NCBI GenBank assembly: GCA_028335825.1
Contig: JAIOKI010000010.1
Span: forward strand, 124,001 to 188,000
Length of the DNA: 64,000 nt
Source: Nosema muscidifuracis
Taxonomy: Eukaryota; Microsporidia; Nosematidae
Reading direction: 5' to 3'
Under the pieces are notes generated by a model, which saw only the letters and a program-made list of their open reading frames with translations, had not been told where the DNA came from and ran no database searches. Positions 41,715 to 50,169 of the stretch are shown piece after piece. The translations under genes and the position numbers were made by a program. How positions within the stretch are numbered: position 1 is the first letter of the stretch; every line of letters starts with the position of its first letter.

Positions 41715-42542
41715 ATAAGCATTTTTAAGTATGAGAAGGTCTTCAATATTTATAAGTTGTCTACTATAGAATAAATATATAAAATTAATTAAGTCTTCTA
41801 TAGGTTCTTTATTTATAAATTCATTAATCAAGTCAATTTTCTTTCTCTTAAAATCAACTGATTTGATATAAAATTCATTCCATTTTATCATAAGTTCTCT
41901 GTAAGGATGATTGATATCGTAACATAAAAAATATCCCAAATAATTATTCATCTCTGATTTAATTTTTTCTTCTTGTTTTATTTTCTTTTTTAATTTCTTT
42001 CTATGCTTAGAAATAAAACTAAAATTTTTTATGGAATTTATTGTTCCATTTATTTTTTCATAAGTTTGAAACTCTTCTATATTAACAATAACTGGTTTAT
42101 AATGAAGATTCTTCTTATTTTCTGTATCATATTTAATTAACAAACATTCTTTATCTTCAAATATTCTAAAATATTCTTTATCTAGTACATCACAACTATT
42201 ATACTTAAGAGTGAACTTCTTAATTAAATTATCAGCGTACATATAAAAATATAATACAGTAGATTCGTAACAAGAATAATTTATAATATTTATATCTATT
42301 TTGTTTGTAAAATCTATTTTATGAGATATTCTTGTACTTTTATAATTATTAATATATTTGTATCCAATTATTTTACATTTAGTATATTTTTTATTTGTAC
42401 ATTCTATTTCTTTTATATTGATAATGTTACAGGTATCTAATATAGGAAAATTTCTTTTTCCAAGAATTTTATATTTTTTTAGATTTCTTTTTAAAAATGG
42501 AGGATTAATTCTCAATTCTTCTTGTACTAACATCTTATACAT
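41676..42542 (-). CDS. Basic hypothetical protein (288 aa)
   Basis: No family recognised. From the ATG at 42542 the protein is 288 residues, Lys/Asn/Ile-rich, with a strongly basic helix near residues 180-200 (KHRKKLKKKIKQEEKIKSEM) and cysteines in ECTNKKYTKCKI. There is no signal peptide with this start. An in-frame ATG 13 codons upstream exists, but a CCCC run at 42548-42551 lies between the two and directly before the chosen start. The C-terminus (KLKSIPDKDN) is duplicated outside the gene by a 67-bp tandem repeat. Confidence 0.65.
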   Translation of the reverse strand: MYKMLVQEELRINPPFLKRNLKKYKILGKRNFPILDTCNIINIKEIECTNKKYTKCKIIGYKYINNYKSTRISHKIDFTNKIDINIINYSCYESTVLYFYMYADNLIKKFTLKYNSCDVLDKEYFRIFEDKECLLIKYDTENKKNLHYKPVIVNIEEFQTYEKINGTINSIKNFSFISKHRKKLKKKIKQEEKIKSEMNNYLGYFLCYDINHPYRELMIKWNEFYIKSVDFKRKKIDLINEFINKEPIEDLINFIYLFYSRQLINIEDLLILKNAYFTKLKSIPDKDN

Positions 42543-42547
42543 ATATT

Positions 42548-42551
42548 GGGG
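42548..42551 (-). promoter_or_regulatory. CCCC start signature deciding the start at 42542
   Basis: The CCCC sits inside the longer open frame, five bases before the ATG at 42542, so the longer reading from 42581 is unlikely. Confidence 0.6.
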
Positions 42552-42875
42552 TAATAAAATATTCATAAGAAGATACTTCATTATGAAATATTAGAAATAA
42601 TATGATTAATTTTTCTTATTATATTTAAAATATTTAAAAGAAGATACTTCATTATTAAATATTAAAAATAATATGATTAATTTTTTTTATTGTATTTCAT
42701 TTATTATTTTTAAGAACCTATTTTGATTAATTAGTCATAGAATAAAATTACTTGATGTATTTTTATTATAAAACATGCTTTAAATTCTAAAAAAACATTT
42801 TTAAAAATCTATTACATAATAAATGAGTATAGTTTAGATTTAAAATTTTAATTCTAACTTGTCTTTCATTTTTTA
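42552..42875. repeat. Gap with a ~71-bp duplication of the upstream flank
   Basis: The sequence AGAAGATACTTCATTAT with its following ~50 bases starts at about 42568 and again near 42639, extending to about 42700. The first copy forms the 5' flank of the gene at 41676-42542. The remainder is featureless A/T. Confidence 0.65.
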
Positions 42876-43697
42876 TTATATTTTCTGCTTTGTAGAATTT
42901 TCCCATTTTTTTAATAAAGATTTAAAATCAAAAGATCTTTCATTAATTGTAGGATCTTCAATATCATCTTTTAATAGAGGTTTATATATCTCATTTCCTT
43001 TAAAATCTAGTATTTTTTTGTTTATTTTTTCAATAGATTGAGTTTTACTTATATTTTCAAAAAACTTGATTTTTTCTTTTAAACTAATATTACATGAATC
43101 TGATAATTCTATATTCGTATTAGAATTCTCAATTTTATTTATATTCTGATTATAAGTATTTGTTATGTCTTTCAATATTTTAGTATTTTCTTTGACTAAC
43201 AATTTATTATCAACTTTTACTGATTTTAAATATATTTCATTAGTAGATTCAAGATATTCTTTTTCTTTATAAACACCATCATTCGATACATTATAAAATT
43301 CTAAACTTTCGTTAGAAAGACTTTTTCTAAAAGTTGTATTCCTTTCTTCATCTTTTATACATCCTCTAAAATACAAAGAGTAAGGCCAATTATTTTTACA
43401 AGCAAAGTGAACACTCTTTTTCATATTTTCAAGTTGTTGTCCAATTATACCACATACAACACTTCTACTACAAAATGATTGGTTATTTTTTTCTAATTTA
43501 ACAATATCATTATTTGATAAATTATCATCAATCACATTCTTTTTACAATTTTCTATATTAGATAAATAAACATTTTTTTCATTAATTTTATCAATACTTT
43601 CATTCTTATTCGTTTTATAATCATTTGGATTATAATTTATTATCAAAGTATTAGATCTAGTTGTTCTTCTCTTAAACTTAACATCTTTTGATTTCAT
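42876..43697 (-). CDS. Hypothetical protein (273 aa), probably nuclear or cytosolic
   Basis: No family recognised. There is no signal peptide or membrane segment. The N-terminus is basic (MKSKDVKFKRRTTRSN), which could be a nuclear localisation signal. The protein is Asn/Ser/Lys-rich and looks largely disordered. One more ordered segment near 75-115 holds CSRSVVCGIIGQQLENMKK and FACKNNWPYSLYFRGC, with a C-terminal motif SFDFKSLLKKWEN. CCC lies directly before the ATG. Confidence 0.65.
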   Translation of the reverse strand: MKSKDVKFKRRTTRSNTLIINYNPNDYKTNKNESIDKINEKNVYLSNIENCKKNVIDDNLSNNDIVKLEKNNQSFCSRSVVCGIIGQQLENMKKSVHFACKNNWPYSLYFRGCIKDEERNTTFRKSLSNESLEFYNVSNDGVYKEKEYLESTNEIYLKSVKVDNKLLVKENTKILKDITNTYNQNINKIENSNTNIELSDSCNISLKEKIKFFENISKTQSIEKINKKILDFKGNEIYKPLLKDDIEDPTINERSFDFKSLLKKWENSTKQKI

Positions 43698-44077
43698 GGG
43701 TGCTTGTTATTAGGATTCTTTTATAAATACTTTGTTATTTAAAATGTATCAAATGACTAATTATTTTTGATGTTTATGTTTTGTTTTAGATTGTTCTATT
43801 TTAATTTATCGTTATTTGTAATAAAATTTTTATTTGATTAAACTGATACATAATTTTTTAGTTAAATAATCTTACAATTTAAAATATAAATTTATTTTTT
43901 AAGTTAAATTTTATGTGCATTTATTAAGTTAAATATATAAATAATCTTACAATTTATGCTATATTTTAAATAAATTAATTTATATCAAAACTGCATATCT
44001 TAATTTAGATACATTTATAAATACAGTATCACCTTAAAGTACTTAATTAAAGAAGATTTTACTTTGATATTAAATAA
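43698..44077. other. AT-rich gap, no feature seen
   Basis: Apart from the CCC signature of the preceding gene at the left end, the stretch is A/T-rich with weak repeats (AAATAATCTTACAATTTA twice). No ORF or RNA was recognised. Confidence 0.5.
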
Positions 44078-44803
44078 TTAATTTATTTTCTTTTTCTTTA
44101 AAGATATTTCATATAAAAAAATACAAACAAGAATTACAACAACCCAGTTCAAAAAGTTAGGGTTGGCTATTCCAACATCGTACAACAGATATTCTATATA
44201 AATCCATATTATATACAAACTCACATAAATAAAAAGATACTTACTATGTACAAAATATAACAAATAATTCTTGAAAGTACTGTTTTTAAATAAAAGAACC
44301 ATTCTATATTTTTTATCATAGCTCATTTTTTGTATGGCATATACATAAATTATATTTAAGATGTTATAGAAAAGATACGAATATATTGAAAATATGTGGG
44401 TATACAAAAACCATGTGATATTGAATGATGGTAATTGGCATATTTTGTAATATTCTATATACTTTTCGTTGAGTATCTTGAAGTTTAATAAATAATATAG
44501 AAAAGAAAGTATTTTGTTAGATCCGTGTTTAAGAAAGAATTTGGATTCTGGTGAAGGAGTAAACATCAATGTAAATGTTTCATATAAATAGAAATTTGTA
44601 AATGGATAGTAGAATATGCTAAATAATGGAAGAATATTATCAAATACTGGATCGTAGTCTACAAGACATAATATAAGATTTTCTAATGAAGAAATATCAG
44701 AAGGTAAAAATAAAGACAAGATAAAGTAATTGTATGATTTACGGTATATCGAAACAAAAATATCACTTAGTCTAAATATTAAAAATAATAAAATATCATC
44801 CAT
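44078..44803 (-). CDS. Multi-pass membrane protein, likely shortened PIG-U/CDC91 (GPI transamidase subunit)
   Basis: PIG-U is a subunit of the ER complex that attaches GPI anchors. The 241-residue protein has about six hydrophobic segments. Two regions resemble PIG-U in order: FNITWFLYTHIFSIYSYLF with NILNIIYVYAIQKM (PIG-U: PNIGLFWYFFAEMF, then FQINVFFYTIPLAIKL), and near the end IIWIYIEYLLYDVGIANPNF (PIG-U: LWHLWIYAGSANSNFF). It ends in a Lys-rich tail (SLKKKKIN) suited to ER retention. The family is usually about 400 residues, so the N-terminal half is lost. CCC lies about 12 bases before the start. The assignment rests on eye alignment. Confidence 0.6.
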   Translation of the reverse strand: MDDILLFLIFRLSDIFVSIYRKSYNYFILSLFLPSDISSLENLILCLVDYDPVFDNILPLFSIFYYPFTNFYLYETFTLMFTPSPESKFFLKHGSNKILSFLYYLLNFKILNEKYIEYYKICQLPSFNITWFLYTHIFSIYSYLFYNILNIIYVYAIQKMSYDKKYRMVLLFKNSTFKNYLLYFVHSKYLFIYVSLYIIWIYIEYLLYDVGIANPNFLNWVVVILVCIFLYEISLKKKKIN

Positions 44804-44967
44804 TCTTATTAGGGTGAAAATAATAAAAATATGATCTATATTTAAAGGTAGTAAAATAAGGAAAATATTTAAAGGTAGTAAAATAAGAAAATTATTTAAT
44901 CAGGTAAAAAATGAAGAAAATATTTGGTATTTAATATATTCAAATTTTCTAATGAACTTCTGATCAA

Positions 44968-45038
44968 GCGCCGATGGTCAAGTGGTATGACAACAGCCTT
45001 CCAAGCTGTTAGCCTGGGTTCGATTCCCGGTCGGCGCA
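44968..45038 (+). tRNA. tRNA-Gly (anticodon UCC)
   Basis: The 71-base sequence folds as a complete cloverleaf. Acceptor GCGCCGA pairs with TCGGCGC, the D arm is GTCA/TGAC, and the anticodon arm is ACAGC/GCTGT with loop CTTCCAA (anticodon TCC). The T arm is CTGGG/CCCGG (one G-T pair) with loop TTCGATT; the discriminator is A. There is no intron. A T8 run follows at once, a normal RNA polymerase III terminator. It is the most GC-rich point in the window. Confidence 0.97.
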
Positions 45039-45155
45039 TTTTTTTTAAATACACTTGAAAACATTAAAGATTATTTTTACATTGGATATTTTTATAAGAA
45101 AAAACTCCCTTGATAATTCAAATGCTCATTTATATTAAAAGAAATTATTTATTTT

Positions 45156-46223
45156 TTACAAATTAAAAAACTCCTGCAATGTCAAATATCTTTTAGAATA
45201 CTTAGATACACCTTTCTTATATTTAAATTTAAACTTCTTACTAACTACCTCAATATTCTTCAATGGAATTCCTTTTTTATATTTCCTTATATTTCTTATT
45301 TCTTCTAAATCTTCCATTTCTTTATTCAAACACACTATCTTTCTATTTAATATTTCCTGTATATGTAAAACATTCTCTTCACTCGTAGTTTTAATATTTA
45401 TTTTCATAAAATATGCTTGTACATCATTATTTGGTATAAGTTTATTGCTCTGGTATTCTGTACTCTTAATAATCTTAACATTCTTAGACCGTATTCTATT
45501 TATTCTATCAAGAGGGAGTACGTAATACGAATCAGGAAGAATATCGTACAGACTGAATGAATCAGCAGATTCGTATAATTTATTTGTAAAATCAGCTGAT
45601 ATATACGAATTATACACAAATTTCATGATATTTTTATCAAACTCATTCCATTTCATATGCTTATTAAATATTTCGTAAAATGATACATTATCTTTTCGTA
45701 CAAAATTAAGGTTCTGTATTTGTAAATTATTAAGTACATAACGTATATCAAAATCACACCAAGGAATAATCTTTGTATATTCTTTAAAATTTTTACCAGT
45801 ATTTTTGTATATCCTTTCTACTATACTTTTTATAGATTCGTAAGTATGTTTCTTAATTTTAAATGTAACAGATTCTTTATAAAAATAATTCTCTGAAGTT
45901 ATTATTACAGGATATCCTAGTTTAGATATTCTACTTATATTGAATGTATTCTCTACATCTTCTATAAGAAGAAGTGTAGGTTTGTTAGATAAAGACCTAT
46001 TTCTTTTCGTAATTATATCAGTATATTCTAATATTTCGTAATTACATACTTTAGCAAGTACACGAACTAAAGTACTCTTTCCTACACCAACTGGTCCATT
46101 TATAATTACTAGAGATGTGTTAGATAAATTTTTAAATGTTTTTAAGCAGTCTAAGTGGATATCATCAGTGTATACTAAGTCAGTAAATTTATCTGGTTTG
46201 TGTATTTCTGACCAGTTATTCAT
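45156..46223 (-). CDS. CTF18-like alternative clamp-loader subunit
   Basis: CTF18 replaces RFC1 in a clamp loader acting at replication forks and in sister cohesion. The 355-residue protein opens with WSEIHKPDKFTDLVYTDD (RFC-type WxxxxxPxxFxDL), has Walker A GPVGVGKST (43-51) and a Walker B-like LLLIEDVE, and continues with a lid domain. Its C-terminus (KFKYKKGVSKYSKRYLTLQEFF) matches the YxYxEGFxNAVR motif that ends CTF18. Walker B reads IEDVE instead of DExD/N. Yeast Ctf18 has 741 residues, so this is a minimal version. RFC1 or Rad17 are less likely. CCC lies six bases before the start. Confidence 0.7.
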   Translation of the reverse strand: MNNWSEIHKPDKFTDLVYTDDIHLDCLKTFKNLSNTSLVIINGPVGVGKSTLVRVLAKVCNYEILEYTDIITKRNRSLSNKPTLLLIEDVENTFNISRISKLGYPVIITSENYFYKESVTFKIKKHTYESIKSIVERIYKNTGKNFKEYTKIIPWCDFDIRYVLNNLQIQNLNFVRKDNVSFYEIFNKHMKWNEFDKNIMKFVYNSYISADFTNKLYESADSFSLYDILPDSYYVLPLDRINRIRSKNVKIIKSTEYQSNKLIPNNDVQAYFMKINIKTTSEENVLHIQEILNRKIVCLNKEMEDLEEIRNIRKYKKGIPLKNIEVVSKKFKFKYKKGVSKYSKRYLTLQEFFNL

Positions 46224-46693
46224 ATCAGGGAAGAATTTTTTAATTTTAAAATATCTCTATTGTCTTCATAAAAGAATTTAGTTGATGGTTAACGATATTG
46301 TAATTGAAAGTCAATGAAAATGACAATTTAATAACAAGAATGTAGTACACAATAAAATAAGAATATAAGTTATAATTTAATATCAACAATGTAGTTGAAA
46401 GTCAATGAGAATATAATTATAAGTTGATATTATCATTTTTTTAAATAAACAAGAGAAAGTATTCAATCGATTAGACTATTAAAAAATATTTATCATAGCA
46501 ATAGAATAAGACATAAATATAAAGTAGATTCTTACTTTGAAGATGAAATACGTTTAGATTTTTTTATATAAAACACTTGAGAAAAAATGAAAATTAAGAC
46601 TAAAAAATCAAAAAGACACCATATCAAGCAGATCAGTATCACAAAAAAAGACTCTACATAAAATTAAATAATTATGGTTAAACAACTAAAAAG
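46224..46693. other. Gap with a weak duplication
   Basis: The phrase TGTAATTGAAAGTCAATGA/TGTAGTTGAAAGTCAATGA occurs twice (46287-46320 and 46390-46412). A 24-codon basic frame at 46587-46661 has no start signature. Nothing else was recognised. Confidence 0.45.
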
Positions 46694-47563
46694 TCAATTT
46701 ATTTCATAAACACTCAATATATCATAACAAATCAATAAATATTTCTCATCTTCTTTTTTAATCATCTTTCTAGACTTCTCTACAAGCTTATTCTTCTCTT
46801 CGAAATATTTATCAAAATATCCATGAATCTTCAATAAGATAGATGGTGGAATACCTTCTCTCTTAAAATATATTTCAACATCCTCGTCATCTTCTTTGTT
46901 GAGTAACGTAGCAAAATAAGTCAATTTAAATTCTTCGAGATCGTTTGACGACTTTTTAGTTTTTTCAGGGAAGAAGTTCAAATAATCATCATTCATCTGA
47001 TAAATTAACCCGATAATGTTACTAAACTCTTTTAAATAAGATGGTACAGGTATGTTACTAAGTACATACCCACAATATAAAGGCATATACACTGAATACA
47101 TACTTGTCTTATATTCACATATCTTTGTATATAAATATTCAGTACATTCTTCTCTTGATTTATTTTTAGTATCGAGTGTCTGTCCTATACAAGTAATATA
47201 GAAAGATTCGAGTAAAACATCAAGACATTTTTTATCTACAAGTCTTGTACTTAAAGCCATAAAAAATCTTGAATCACGTAAAGTCATCATTCCTCTTGTA
47301 AAATACCAGCAAGGAGTTCCTCTTCGTAGCAAAGAGTTATCTACTATATCATCAGAAATTAGGAATGAACTGTGGAAGAGTTCCATAATAAATCCCATAA
47401 TTTCTTTTTTTTCATTAGGTAAATCTTTACCTATATGATTAAACATATTATATCTTGTTCTCTTACCTCCTCTTATATTAAAACTTAAACATTCTTTTAT
47501 CTTTTCCATATTATATTCTTTACATATAGTAGATACTATTGGAGATATTATTAGATCAGTCAT
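46694..47563 (-). CDS. Farnesyl diphosphate synthase (polyprenyl synthetase)
   Basis: FPP synthase condenses IPP with DMAPP/GPP to give farnesyl diphosphate for prenylation and dolichol. The 289 residues show GGKRTR (32-37) and the first Asp-rich motif DDIVDNSLLRRGTPCWY (from 71), which is diagnostic of eukaryotic FPP synthase. The conserved YKTSMYSVYMPL (151-162) is followed by a second Asp-rich region QMNDDYLN (189-196). In the second motif the last Asp of DDxxD is Asn196. The family usually has about 340-350 residues; N-terminal helices and loops are shortened. CCCC lies just before the start. Confidence 0.88.
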   Translation of the reverse strand: MTDLIISPIVSTICKEYNMEKIKECLSFNIRGGKRTRYNMFNHIGKDLPNEKKEIMGFIMELFHSSFLISDDIVDNSLLRRGTPCWYFTRGMMTLRDSRFFMALSTRLVDKKCLDVLLESFYITCIGQTLDTKNKSREECTEYLYTKICEYKTSMYSVYMPLYCGYVLSNIPVPSYLKEFSNIIGLIYQMNDDYLNFFPEKTKKSSNDLEEFKLTYFATLLNKEDDEDVEIYFKREGIPPSILLKIHGYFDKYFEEKNKLVEKSRKMIKKEDEKYLLICYDILSVYEIN

Positions 47564-47879
47564 TGGGGTAACTAATAAGAAATTTTTATTCTAATTAATG
47601 TATTAGAAAAATTAATTAAATGTATAAGAATTATCTATTTATATGATATAAATAGATATTTATTTATAAAAAATTAAAATTTCTTATCAATTTTTTTTCT
47701 AAAAAATGATAAAAGTTAAAATTAATTAAATACTGTCAGTTAAAAATTTTAGAATAAGAAAAGATATTTATAAATTAATAAAAAAATATAAATCAGAAAA
47801 GATATTTATAAATTAATAAAATACATAAATCAAAAATATATTATAATTTAGAAAAAATTAATAAATATATTTATAAATA
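47564..47879. other. AT-rich gap, no feature seen
   Basis: Short repeats of AAAAGATATTTATAAATTAATAAAA (two copies, 47759-47830) are the only pattern. No ORF or RNA was seen. Confidence 0.5.
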
Positions 47880-49832
47880 TCACAACTCTTCTTTCGATTT
47901 CCTTAATTCTCTCTTCTCATCTCTAATAACAATCCTTTTAGGAGGTAAACAATATTCTATCTCATAATCTTGTAAACACTTATTCAAATAAGATAAAAAT
48001 AAAGTCTTTCTCTTTAAATATAACTCATAATTCTGAGGACTAGTTTTATACTGCATATATATCTTCATATGTAGTTTATTAGAATTCTCTATATACTCAT
48101 AATTAACCATACAATATTCAGTAAAATCTCCTGAATTTTTTTTAAGAAATACTTCAAGAGTACTTTTTAAACTAAGAAGTTTAGATTGTTCAGTACGAGC
48201 ATTTATCTGTATCTTATGTGAATCTGCTACTACACCACTCCTTCTTACATTAGTAATAAGTTTATTAGATAATATGGAATTAGGCACATATACACAAGTA
48301 CCATTCCATCTATAAAATACAGTTGAAAATACATTTAGTTCATGTACTACAAGATTTTCTAAATGATTATCTATATTAACAAATATTCTATCTCCTATAT
48401 CATAAGGATGTATAATAAATAGAAAAATTAATGAATTAATAGCATTTGCTGAGAAAGAATTAGAAATTATTTGTGTACCAAATATAGCAGATATCACTCC
48501 AGCAGTAGATGCTAATTCTTTAGATACTTTTATGTATAACATAAGACCTCCTAGCATAAGAATAAGAATCTTGGCGAAATCACATACACGATCTAAAGCA
48601 GAATTTATTTGATTAAGATTCGTAAATAATAAATATTTTTCTCTATCAGTTCTTCTAATAATTTTATATATACCTTTAGGATCTAATCTAAATTTAGGAG
48701 AAGATCCTAATATTTTTAAAATATTATTAGAGATCTGATCATTCTTAAAATATCTATTTATTTCATGAAGATATGCTATTTTATGATTAGACCATATTTT
48801 AAGATACAAATCACAAGATTTTTTCTTACAGTTTAACTGATATTTTTCAGGAGAAATATTTCTATCTTTTTTAAATTTTCTTGATTTACAAATCTTCTGA
48901 AATTCTTTAAATAAAATTCTTCTCTTAGATAATTCCATATCAGGATCTTCTTCTTCATTATAAGCAAAAGTCTTAAGAATATATTCATTAATTGTATTTT
49001 TTCTAGCACTAGATCCACTTTGAAAAAAATGAAAGAATCTATCATCATCAGAATCTTTAACTATATTTTCTATTCTAACTATTTCAAATATAGAAAGAAG
49101 TACTTCTCCTATCATACATTTTTTAATTCTATCTATAAATATAGAATAATTAAAATTAAGTGATATACTTTTAGACCAAACCTTAAGTGCACTGAATAAG
49201 AAGATACATATAAGAGAAATATTAAGAAGATCTCCTACATATAATTCTATTCCTTGATTATTTTGTATACAGAAATTATTTTGATAATAAGCAAACCAAG
49301 ATATATAACCTATACATACTATTCCTAGAGCAATATGTTCTGATAGTTCATTAACATAATAGAAGAGAAAATTCAATTTACCAGCTTTTTTTAATCCAAT
49401 ATATGATAAATTATAAAGAATAAAACTTAAGAACATAAACGTAATACAAGAAAAGAAAATTACCATAGAAATTATACCTAAAGATAAATTTTTGATATCA
49501 CCATCTTTTTCTTTAGTCTCAATCTCCTTATTCCATAATACAAATATAGCAATAAACAGTAGAACAGTAAATAAACAAAGAACTCCATATCTAAAATTAA
49601 AATTATCCTCTGCTTTCTCTTTAAGTCTATACACAGTAGATGTAAAATCTTTGTCTTCTGATTCACTATCTCCTTCATTATCACTATTTTCAGAATCATC
49701 TCCAGATCCAAACATAGATTTATTTTCTTCTTTTATTCTCTCATATTCCAAATCAAAATCTAATTCTCCCTCTGGTACATTTACTTCAAAATCTTCTGAA
49801 TCATCCAATTCAAATGTGTTGAGTCTTCCCAT
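47880..49832 (-). CDS. MscS-family mechanosensitive channel (copy 2)
   Basis: A second tension-gated channel, 650 residues from the ATG at 49832. It has an acidic cytosolic N-terminus (about 1-75) and four or more membrane segments between 85 and 230. A long cytosolic loop follows, then the pore region and MscS domain near 425-560: IHPYDIGDRIFVNIDNH, FSTVFYRWNGTCVYVPNSIL and LITNVRRSGV. The protein ends in a charged tail (RIVIRDEKRELRKSKEEL). It resembles copy 1 at 15784-17574 mainly in the MscS domain. An in-frame ATG seven codons upstream is less likely because CCCC at 49836-49839 lies between. Confidence 0.9.
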   Translation of the reverse strand: MGRLNTFELDDSEDFEVNVPEGELDFDLEYERIKEENKSMFGSGDDSENSDNEGDSESEDKDFTSTVYRLKEKAEDNFNFRYGVLCLFTVLLFIAIFVLWNKEIETKEKDGDIKNLSLGIISMVIFFSCITFMFLSFILYNLSYIGLKKAGKLNFLFYYVNELSEHIALGIVCIGYISWFAYYQNNFCIQNNQGIELYVGDLLNISLICIFLFSALKVWSKSISLNFNYSIFIDRIKKCMIGEVLLSIFEIVRIENIVKDSDDDRFFHFFQSGSSARKNTINEYILKTFAYNEEEDPDMELSKRRILFKEFQKICKSRKFKKDRNISPEKYQLNCKKKSCDLYLKIWSNHKIAYLHEINRYFKNDQISNNILKILGSSPKFRLDPKGIYKIIRRTDREKYLLFTNLNQINSALDRVCDFAKILILMLGGLMLYIKVSKELASTAGVISAIFGTQIISNSFSANAINSLIFLFIIHPYDIGDRIFVNIDNHLENLVVHELNVFSTVFYRWNGTCVYVPNSILSNKLITNVRRSGVVADSHKIQINARTEQSKLLSLKSTLEVFLKKNSGDFTEYCMVNYEYIENSNKLHMKIYMQYKTSPQNYELYLKRKTLFLSYLNKCLQDYEIEYCLPPKRIVIRDEKRELRKSKEEL

Positions 49833-49835
49833 AAA

Positions 49836-49839
49836 GGGG
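49836..49839 (-). promoter_or_regulatory. CCCC start signature deciding the MscS copy 2 start
   Basis: CCCC lies three bases before the ATG at 49832 and inside the seven-codon upstream extension, which supports the shorter protein. Confidence 0.6.
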
Positions 49840-50169
49840 AAAATTGAAAACAATAAAAATATTTTAGAAATCCAATAAATTAAAAAAATAAAGGAAGTTA
49901 AGAAATTTAATTATCATCAACTGATTATAATAAAATGTAATATATTTGAATATGATTATAATAGAATGTAATATATTTGAATATCTATTATAATAATATC
50001 TATTTAATTATGATTACAATAAAATTTAATCTATAGTTATTAAATAGACATTTAAATATTATTATAATATAATGTATTTTCAAGTTTTTTAAAATATGAT
50101 TATTATAATAGTTATTAAAATATGATGTTTATATAAGACAGTTAATTTTTTAATTAATATACTACCTTC
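49840..50169. repeat. AT-rich gap with GATTATAATAGAATGTAATATATTTGAATAT repeats
   Basis: Between about 49920 and 50000 a ~34-bp unit (TGATTATAATAxAATGTAATATATTTGAATA) occurs twice with degenerate neighbours. No gene is seen. Confidence 0.55.

Noticed and set aside
46587-46661. A 24-codon very basic frame (MKIKTKKSKRHHIKQ)
   Set aside because: Too short, no start signature, no match to the small ribosomal protein eL41.
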